Assembly: GCA_018400565.1 (NCBI GenBank)
Contig: JAGYMP010000289.1
Span: forward strand, 1 to 6,875
Source: Bacilli bacterium
Lineage (GTDB): Bacteria > Bacillota_I > Bacilli_A > Izemoplasmatales > Hujiaoplasmataceae
Reading direction: 5' to 3'
DNA: 6,875 bases
Part shown: in pieces, positions 1 to 4,808 of the stretch
How the letters are laid out: the number at the start of each line of letters is the position of its first letter
Numbering within the stretch: position 1 is the stretch's first letter
Translations under genes and position numbers: made by a program
Notes under the pieces: model-generated
Told to the model about the DNA's origin: nothing
The model's database searches: none
What the model saw: only the letters and a program-made list of their open reading frames with translations

Positions 1-119
1 TTGGACTCGCCGTAAAGAGCGGTCAACGCAACTCCCCCTGCCAGAACAACAAACGCAATCAACCAAAACATCAGACTTTCTTTTTTCTTCTTTTTCATGC
101 GTTCAATCATTTGATCCAT
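1..119 (-). CDS. Unrecognised membrane-anchored protein, N-terminal fragment (runs off left edge)
   Basis: Thirty-nine codons are visible from an ATG at 119-117 to the window edge, with no stop. The first 15 residues are strongly basic, with a run of five lysines at 9-13 after MDQMIERM. A hydrophobic stretch follows at about 16-35 (LMFWLIAFVVLAGG and on), then polar residues YGES. This is the pattern of a single N-terminal membrane segment with the lysine-rich end in the cytoplasm; no signal peptidase site is evident in the visible part. The start is supported by AAGG (131-128) eight bases upstream; the in-frame ATGs at codons 4 and 8 lack such spacing. It begins 32 bases after the glpK stop, on the same strand and with no hairpin between them, so co-transcription with glpK is likely. 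The family cannot be named and no function is claimed. The reality of the gene is fairly well supported; its total length is unknown. Confidence 0.65.
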   Translation of the reverse strand, partial: MDQMIERMKKKKKESLMFWLIAFVVLAGGVALTALYGES

Positions 120-124
120 AAAAA

Positions 125-134
125 CACCCTTCCC
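125..134 (-). promoter_or_regulatory. Ribosome binding site of the left-edge membrane protein gene
   Basis: Read on the minus strand the sequence is GGGAAGGGTG, followed by five T and the ATG at 119. The AAGG core is eight bases from the start codon. It is the main support for calling a gene in the otherwise short open stretch at the window edge. Confidence 0.6.
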
Positions 135-151
135 GTATTCTATATTGACCC

Positions 152-1642
152 TCAATGATGAAAATTCATGCAGGCTTTGACTGCTTTTTTCCAACCCTCA
201 TATAAATACGAGCGTTTGTTTTCGTCCATGGAGGGAACAAAGTTTTTCTCTGATTTCCACATTTTCTTAATATCTTCGATGGTCCAAAAACCTACAGCAA
301 GTCCGGCTAAATATGCGGCACCCAACGCTGTGGTCTCACTTGTTTTGGGTTTATCGATCTGATTATTCAGAATATCGCTTTGAAATTGCATCAAAAAATC
401 ATTTTGCGAGGCACCGCCGTCAACACGTAAATGATTGAGTTCAAGTCCACACTCATCTTCCATGACATGAATGACATCGTTCGTTTGAAATGCAATTGAT
501 TCAAGTGTGGCACGTATGAGATGTTCGCGCGTGGTCCCGCGTGTAATCCCGAAAATAGCTCCTTTCGCCTCATCATCCCAATATGGTGTTCCAAGCCCCG
601 TGAAAGCAGGAACAACATACACTCCCTCAGTCGATGAACATGCGATGGCATAAGTTTCGGATTCAGCTGATGTCTTAATAACTTTGATACCGTCTCTTAG
701 CCATTGCACGGCTGAACCGGCCACAAAGATGGACCCTTCAAGAGCATATTTTGTCTTTCCTTCAATATTCCATGCAACTGTGGTCAATAATCCTTCACTC
801 GAAAAAACAGGTTCTTCGCCTGTGTTCATCAATATAAAACAACCGGTGCCATACGTGCTTTTGACATCACCTGTGTTAAAGCACGTTTGTCCGAACAAAG
901 CAGCTTGTTGGTCACCGGCCACACCGGAAATCGGTATCTCATTGCCATAAAAAACATTCTTCGCGGTTTTTCCCAATATGGAAGACGATGGCACAACCTC
1001 CGGCAACATCGCTTGTGTGACTCCAAAGAGACCCATGAGATCATCGTCCCACCGCAAATCGTTGATATCAAACATAAGCGTCCTTGAAGCATTCGTGTAA
1101 TCCGTCACATGACGATTTCCGTCAGTCAGATTCCATATCAACCATGAATCGATGGTTCCGAACAAAAGACGTTTCTCATCCGCCAATGTTTTGGCTTCAG
1201 GTACATTATCCAAAATCCATTTGGCTTTTGTGCCGGAAAAATACGAATCAATCAAAAGACCTGTTTTTTCATGGATGGTTGTCTCCCATCCATCGTTTTT
1301 CAATTGTTCGCAAATCTGATTCGTTTGTTTGCTCTGCCATACAATGGCTTTGTAAACAGGTTTCCCTGTTTTTTTATCCCACATGACGGTTGTTTCCCGC
1401 TGGTTTGTGATGCCGATGGCGACAATCTGATCAGCAGAAACTTTTGCTTTCATCAAACAATCGCTGATACATCCGGACACTGAATCCCAAATCTCATTCG
1501 CATCATGCAAGACATATCCGGGTTTGGGAAAATATTGGGTAAATTCTTTTTGGCTTTGACAGTGTACGTCACCTGATTCATCAAATAAAATGGCACGTGA
1601 AGACGTCGTCCCCTGATCGATGGATAAAATAAATTTTTGCAA
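152..1642 (-). CDS. glpK: Glycerol kinase
   Basis: Cytoplasmic FGGY-family kinase that converts glycerol and ATP to glycerol 3-phosphate, committing glycerol to glycolysis or phospholipid synthesis. The protein has 496 residues, the usual family length. The ATP-site motif DQGTTSSRAILFD begins at residue 9. Glycerol-contact residues known from the E. coli enzyme are present: R82/E83 (QRETT), W102 (VWQSKQT), Y134 (DSYFSGTK) and D244 (GVAGDQQAALFGQ). The C-terminal half carries STYGTGCF, a GLGTPYWD stretch and VDGGASQND. The start is the TTG at 1642-1640, which has GGAGG seven bases upstream; the frame extends nine codons further to a TTG at 1669, but that would place the Shine-Dalgarno inside the gene. 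Residue 230 is valine (NVFYG), where Bacillus GlpK has the HPr-phosphorylated histidine (HFYG), so PTS activation is probably absent. The E. coli-type loop GGTR used for fructose-1,6-bisphosphate binding is also not seen. No glpF, glpD or glpO lies within the window. Confidence 0.97.
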   Translation of the reverse strand: MQKFILSIDQGTTSSRAILFDESGDVHCQSQKEFTQYFPKPGYVLHDANEIWDSVSGCISDCLMKAKVSADQIVAIGITNQRETTVMWDKKTGKPVYKAIVWQSKQTNQICEQLKNDGWETTIHEKTGLLIDSYFSGTKAKWILDNVPEAKTLADEKRLLFGTIDSWLIWNLTDGNRHVTDYTNASRTLMFDINDLRWDDDLMGLFGVTQAMLPEVVPSSSILGKTAKNVFYGNEIPISGVAGDQQAALFGQTCFNTGDVKSTYGTGCFILMNTGEEPVFSSEGLLTTVAWNIEGKTKYALEGSIFVAGSAVQWLRDGIKVIKTSAESETYAIACSSTEGVYVVPAFTGLGTPYWDDEAKGAIFGITRGTTREHLIRATLESIAFQTNDVIHVMEDECGLELNHLRVDGGASQNDFLMQFQSDILNNQIDKPKTSETTALGAAYLAGLAVGFWTIEDIKKMWKSEKNFVPSMDENKRSYLYEGWKKAVKACMNFHH

Positions 1643-1649
1643 AGTATCG

Positions 1650-1654
1650 CCTCC
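1650..1654 (-). promoter_or_regulatory. Ribosome binding site that fixes the glpK TTG start
   Basis: GGAGG on the minus strand, seven bases before the TTG at 1642. An out-of-frame ATG overlaps its upstream edge and cannot start glpK. The spacing selects TTG at 1642 over the upstream in-frame TTG at 1669, and gives a protein starting MQKFILSIDQG, as expected for the family. Confidence 0.85.
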
Positions 1655-1685
1655 ATATTGTCCAACCAAACAGATAATTTCTTTT

Positions 1686-1714
1686 ATTATACCAAATCCT
1701 GTTCAAAAATTAAA
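1686..1714 (-). promoter_or_regulatory. glpK promoter (extended -10)
   Basis: On the minus strand a perfect TATAAT lies at 1691-1686, preceded by TGG to make a TGnTATAAT extended -10. Seventeen bases upstream is a weak -35, TTTAAT (1714-1709). The predicted transcription start is near 1679, giving a leader of about 37 bases before the TTG start. The weak -35 together with a strong extended -10 is typical of promoters that need little -35 contact. No convincing catabolite-repression (cre) site was found nearby. Confidence 0.7.
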
Positions 1715-1730
1715 TAAGGAGTGATATAAT
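1702..1730 (+). promoter_or_regulatory. Promoter of the divergent hydrolase gene (extended -10)
   Basis: A perfect TATAAT at 1725-1730 is preceded by TGA (extended -10). A TTCAAA -35 at 1702-1707 (four of six consensus bases) lies with a 17-base spacer. The predicted start is near 1737, about 28 bases before the ATG. Its -35 falls inside the spacer of the oppositely directed glpK promoter, so two polymerases probably cannot occupy both promoters at once. Confidence 0.75.
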
Positions 1731-1748
1731 AAATGCGAAAACAGAACT

Positions 1749-1759
1749 AAAGGATGTGA
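1749..1759 (+). promoter_or_regulatory. Ribosome binding site that fixes the hydrolase ATG start
   Basis: AAAGGATGTGA matches the complement of the 16S 3' end (AAAGGAGGTGA) at ten of eleven bases and ends five bases before the ATG at 1765. The upstream in-frame GTG at 1756 lies within this element, so it is unlikely to be the start. Confidence 0.8.
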
Positions 1760-1764
1760 CAAAC

Positions 1765-2691
1765 ATGCATCAATTCACTTTACATGATTCAATGGACAAC
1801 CCGATTCATTTGTATCTCTATAAGACAAAACAACCCGCAAAAGGCATCATTCACATCATCCATGGCGCAAGCGAGCATTTTGCTCGCTATGGCTTGTTTT
1901 GCGAATACCTCAACGAACATGGTTATCATGTGATCGGATCCGACATCTTAGGCCACGGACTCTCAACCGACACAAATGATTATGTTCATTTTGCCGATCA
2001 CAACGGCGATGAGCTGGCTTTAGAATCGGTATTCCTCGTCAAAGATTACATCAAAAATTATTTTCCTGAATTGGATACTTATCTTCTCGGTCACAGCATG
2101 GGCTCGTTCATTGCCAGAAAAATGCTTATAGATGATGATGAAGGATTCTATCATAAAGCGATTTTTTCAGGCACAACTTATATGTCTCCTGCTCTTTTAT
2201 CAATCATGAAATGCATCGTCAAGTTTGTGATTTTTTTCCATTCACCCCGGTATGTCTCACCATTCGTGTTAAGCCTCGGTATTGACTCCAACATAAAGAA
2301 AATGCGTAAAGACGGACTCATCGGGGATACGGATGAAGAATGGCTTACCAAAGATGAAGCCATCCAGACATATTATCATGATTCCCCGATGTGTGGTCAA
2401 CCTTTCACGGTCGGAGCTTACAAAGATATGTTGAATTGGTTGAAATACATCAACAAGAAGAAAAATATTGCAAAAGGTCAAAAACACATACCGATTTTTT
2501 TTGCCTCCGGGGAAAAGGATCCTCTCTCCGATTACGGCGCGAAGATTCATAAAATTTGTCGGTTGTACCAAAACCTTGGTTATGAGAAAATTCAAAGCAA
2601 ACTTTATAAGAACAATCGCCATGAGATATTGAATGAGACAAACAAAGAACAAGTTTATGATGATTTCCTCGAATTTTTTGAAAACGCGTGA
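1765..2691 (+). CDS. Alpha/beta hydrolase, monoacylglycerol lipase/lysophospholipase family
   Basis: A serine hydrolase of 308 residues, normal for the PldB/monoglyceride-lipase group, which cleaves monoacylglycerols or lysophospholipids to a fatty acid plus glycerol or a glycerophosphodiester. The family motifs occur in order: HGASEHFARY (about 33-42, oxyanion-hole loop), DILGHGLS (about 60-67), the nucleophile elbow GHSMGS with Ser111, the acid in SGEKDPLSD (Asp252), and the general base in NNRHE (His286). There is no signal peptide, so the enzyme is predicted to be intracellular. Between the nucleophile and the acid, roughly residues 142-170 are markedly hydrophobic (MKCIVKFVIFF and nearby); in this family the cap region contacts lipid, so this may be a membrane-docking lid. 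The ATG start was chosen from the ribosome binding site. The gene stands alone, divergent from glpK and closed by a strong terminator. Exact substrate is unproven; an esterase or thioesterase role is possible. Confidence 0.88.
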   Translation: MHQFTLHDSMDNPIHLYLYKTKQPAKGIIHIIHGASEHFARYGLFCEYLNEHGYHVIGSDILGHGLSTDTNDYVHFADHNGDELALESVFLVKDYIKNYFPELDTYLLGHSMGSFIARKMLIDDDEGFYHKAIFSGTTYMSPALLSIMKCIVKFVIFFHSPRYVSPFVLSLGIDSNIKKMRKDGLIGDTDEEWLTKDEAIQTYYHDSPMCGQPFTVGAYKDMLNWLKYINKKKNIAKGQKHIPIFFASGEKDPLSDYGAKIHKICRLYQNLGYEKIQSKLYKNNRHEILNETNKEQVYDDFLEFFENA

Positions 2692-2711
2692 CTTTGATTT
2701 CTATATAGTTT

Positions 2712-2741
2712 AATAGCCTTGTCCCGACAAGGCTATTTTTT
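2712..2741 (+). terminator. Rho-independent terminator of the hydrolase gene
   Basis: A perfect 11-bp stem, AATAGCCTTGT (2712-2722) with ACAAGGCTATT (2727-2737), closes a four-base loop CCCG. T residues run from 2736 to 2741. It begins 20 bases after the hydrolase stop codon. Confidence 0.93.
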
Positions 2742-2763
2742 ATGCATGCATGTTTCCTAAAAC

Positions 2764-2799
2764 AAAAAGCCAAGTCATTTTGACTTGGCTTGATTTTTT
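2764..2799. terminator. Bidirectional terminator at the hydrolase/radC convergent junction
   Basis: A perfect inverted repeat, AAGCCAAGTCA (2767-2777) and TGACTTGGCTT (2781-2791), has a three-base loop. On the minus strand the stem starts six bases after the radC stop and runs into a T-rich tract (complement of 2768-2761), so it ends the valS-folC-radC transcript. On the plus strand it is followed by GA and six T (2794-2799), a second stop for read-through from the hydrolase gene. The plus-strand T run overlaps the radC stop codon. Confidence 0.9.
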
Positions 2800-3469
2800 A
2801 TGAAAGAAATGGCAGCACAGAGAGAAAACGGCCATGTCCGATAATGACATGATCGGCCATCTGTATCTGCATCATCTTTCCAATTTCAATGAACTTCTTG
2901 GTAACTTGAATATCCTGAAATGACGGTTCCGGATCACCCGATGGGTGGTTGTGCACGAGAATGATTTGATAAGCAGAATATTTTACCGCGTATTTGAAAA
3001 CTTCGCGCGGATGAATCAACGATTGATTCAACCCTCCGACAAAAACCTTCTTCTTCGCGATCAACTGGGTTTTTAGATCCAAATATAAAGCCCAGAGCGT
3101 TTCTTGTTTGAGATGCGAGGCTTCGTCTTTCATCAATTGGAAAACATCTTTCGACGTTTGAATATGCATCTTCTTTTGATGGTCGGAAACGATGCGTTTG
3201 CCGAATTCGATGGCAGCGAGAATCGTAACCGCTTTTGTTTTACCGATTCCTCGATGTTTTTTGAGCTCGACTATGGTTTTTTCTTTAAGTTCACCGAGTG
3301 AGTTCAACTCGAACAACACATTTTTCGCGATCTGAATCACATTTTCGTTTTTACGGCCGGACCGCAATAATATAGCCAGCAATTCCGCATCCGAAAGGCT
3401 GTCACACCCATATTTTTCAAGACGTTCCCGTGGTCGTTCCCGGTTCGGCATATCCTTGATCTTATACAT
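2798..3469 (-). CDS. radC: RadC family JAMM/MPN-domain protein
   Basis: A cytoplasmic protein of 223 residues, the usual RadC length. The N-terminal part has the ERPRERLEKYG motif and a helix-hairpin-helix DNA-binding element (KHRGIGKTKA, about 71-80). The C-terminal half is a JAB/MPN domain with a complete metal-binding JAMM signature: Glu123, then HNH (173-175), seven residues, Ser183 and Asp186 within HNHPSGDPEPSFQD. The family was once assigned to DNA repair, but that phenotype was traced to recG in E. coli; the true role is unsettled and no substrate is claimed. Two adjacent ATGs occur (3472 and 3469). The second is preferred because the only GAGG (3480-3477) is seven bases from it but four from the first. 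It lies 72 bases after folC with no terminator between them, so it is probably the last gene of the valS-folC-radC transcript. Confidence 0.95.
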   Translation of the reverse strand: MYKIKDMPNRERPRERLEKYGCDSLSDAELLAILLRSGRKNENVIQIAKNVLFELNSLGELKEKTIVELKKHRGIGKTKAVTILAAIEFGKRIVSDHQKKMHIQTSKDVFQLMKDEASHLKQETLWALYLDLKTQLIAKKKVFVGGLNQSLIHPREVFKYAVKYSAYQIILVHNHPSGDPEPSFQDIQVTKKFIEIGKMMQIQMADHVIIGHGRFLSVLPFLS

Positions 3470-3474
3470 CATCC

Positions 3475-3480
3475 CACCTC
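3475..3480 (-). promoter_or_regulatory. radC ribosome binding site
   Basis: GAGGTG on the minus strand pairs with the 16S 3' end. It is two bases from the first ATG (3472) and five from the second (3469), which favours the second as the start. The upstream bases TTTACTTG overlap a repeated octamer, described in the findings. Confidence 0.6.
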
Positions 3481-3541
3481 AAGTAAAGCATACGCCGCAG
3501 CAAGTAAATTACTTTATTTTATGGTGTTTTGGATAGTCGAT

Positions 3542-4807
3542 TTATCTTATCAGGAACTGACGGATATGAGACACAAAATAGAGGGATCCTGTAACAAGAA
3601 GGATCTCATCATCCTTGAGTGTGTCGCGTATGTTTGAAAAAGCTTCTTTCGCATCATCATTGTATTGTTTGTTTTGATGGTTGCTTTCGGCATAAAGAAT
3701 TTTTGCATCAGCACATCTTGGATAAGGAAATTCGGTAAAAACAAATTCCTCAACAATATTGTCGAGTTCAGATATGATTCGAGAGTGTTCTTTGTCGTGC
3801 ATCATGCAAAACAAACATCGGATATTTTTGTCAGGATAAACCATATCCAGTGTCCGAATCAATTCACGCACAGCCCCGATGTTATGCGCACCGTCTAAGA
3901 TAATCCGTTTGTCGAAAATCTCGAACCGGCCGGGCCACTGTGTGTTAAGCAGACCGTCTTTAATGTTTTGTTCGCTGATGGATGTCTTGGTTTTCAAACG
4001 CAATGTCCGGATAGCTTCAATTGCCAAACAAGCATTCTTGATCTGATGATGTCCAACCAGGCCGATCTCATAGTGCTCACCTCGATATGTGAATGTTGTC
4101 GGGACGGACACATCTTGGTTCTGAACCTGATTAAAATCGATGATTTTGATCCGGCTGTCTTTTTTGTGGACTATCTCATAAAACAAGGGAAAGAGTGCCT
4201 TGTTCTCAATCGATGTGATTAAAAATGACCGTTGTTTAACAATCCCTAATTTATTCAAAGCAATGCTTTCCAATGTGTTACCGAGTTGTTTCATGTGGTC
4301 GTATGATATATTCGTGATCAAGGCAACTTCAGGTTGAATGATATTGGTGGCATCAAGTGTGCCGCCCAAACCGACCTCGACAATCGCATATGAAACGCCT
4401 TGGTCGCGAAAATACATAAACGCCATCAATGTTAACAATTCGAAAAACGTCACAGAATCGCCGTGATTCTCATAAATGTCATCCCAGATTGTTTTTAACC
4501 TGTTAGCATAGGTGATGACATCATCATTATCGATGTATTGATTATTGACCATGATCCTTTCGTTGAATTTAACGATATAAGGCGATGTATAAAGACCGAC
4601 TTTGAACCCGGCCTCCATCATGATGTTTTTAATGAAATTAGCGGTGGACCCCTTACCGTTCGTACCGCCGACATGAACAGACTTGAATGTCCGTTCAGGA
4701 TGATCGAGCATATCCGCAGCAATCTGCATACGTGATAAATCAAGCTTATCGCCGAATCGTTTGGAATGCTCAATCCAGGCCTTGGCCGCTTCGAAATCCG
4801 TGAACAT
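3542..4807 (-). CDS. folC: Folylpolyglutamate synthase / dihydrofolate synthase
   Basis: A Mur-ligase-fold enzyme of the cytoplasm that adds glutamate to folates, and in many bacteria to dihydropteroate, using ATP. It has 421 residues, normal for Bacillota FolC. The N-terminal ATPase domain has the P-loop GTNGKGS (48-54), YTSPYIVKFNERI (73-85) with Ser75, EVGLGGTLDATN with Glu144, NISYDHM with His171 (positions of Mg ligands in known FolC), and Lys186 in NKLGIVK, which corresponds to the carbamylated lysine of relatives. The inter-domain and C-terminal motifs WPGRFEI (291-297), ILDGAHN (303-309) and VTGSLYFV (405-412) are intact. Two positions differ from the usual form: T150 for Arg in GLGGR and L187 for Ala in KAGI. 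Folate polyglutamylation is secure; dihydrofolate synthase activity cannot be judged from motifs alone. The start codon is one base past the valS stop, with AAGGA five bases before it. Confidence 0.95.
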   Translation of the reverse strand: MFTDFEAAKAWIEHSKRFGDKLDLSRMQIAADMLDHPERTFKSVHVGGTNGKGSTANFIKNIMMEAGFKVGLYTSPYIVKFNERIMVNNQYIDNDDVITYANRLKTIWDDIYENHGDSVTFFELLTLMAFMYFRDQGVSYAIVEVGLGGTLDATNIIQPEVALITNISYDHMKQLGNTLESIALNKLGIVKQRSFLITSIENKALFPLFYEIVHKKDSRIKIIDFNQVQNQDVSVPTTFTYRGEHYEIGLVGHHQIKNACLAIEAIRTLRLKTKTSISEQNIKDGLLNTQWPGRFEIFDKRIILDGAHNIGAVRELIRTLDMVYPDKNIRCLFCMMHDKEHSRIISELDNIVEEFVFTEFPYPRCADAKILYAESNHQNKQYNDDAKEAFSNIRDTLKDDEILLVTGSLYFVSHIRQFLIR

Positions 4808-4808
4808 G

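Noticed and set aside
157..168. Short palindrome ATGAAAATTCAT at the glpK 3' end as a terminator
   Set aside because: The five-pair AT-only stem has a two-base loop and no T run, and lies inside the last codons of glpK; it cannot be a terminator.
1643..1669. Longer glpK starting at the TTG at 1669
   Set aside because: The nine extra residues contain the GGAGG ribosome binding site of the inner TTG, and the inner start gives the normal family N terminus and length of 496.
1725..1750. Possible catabolite-response (cre) site between glpK and the hydrolase gene
   Set aside because: The only CG-centred candidate (TGTTTTCGCATTTA on the minus strand) misses both core A positions and the distal C of TGNAANCGNWNNCA, so it is not supportable.
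3012..3030. Inverted repeat TGAATCAA / TTGATTCA inside radC
   Set aside because: The stem is AT-rich and entirely coding, with no T tract or nearby gene boundary; chance is the simplest reading.
4454..4470. Inverted repeat AGAATC / GATTCT inside folC
   Set aside because: It is only six base pairs, within conserved-length coding sequence and present once in the window; no sign of a repeat family.
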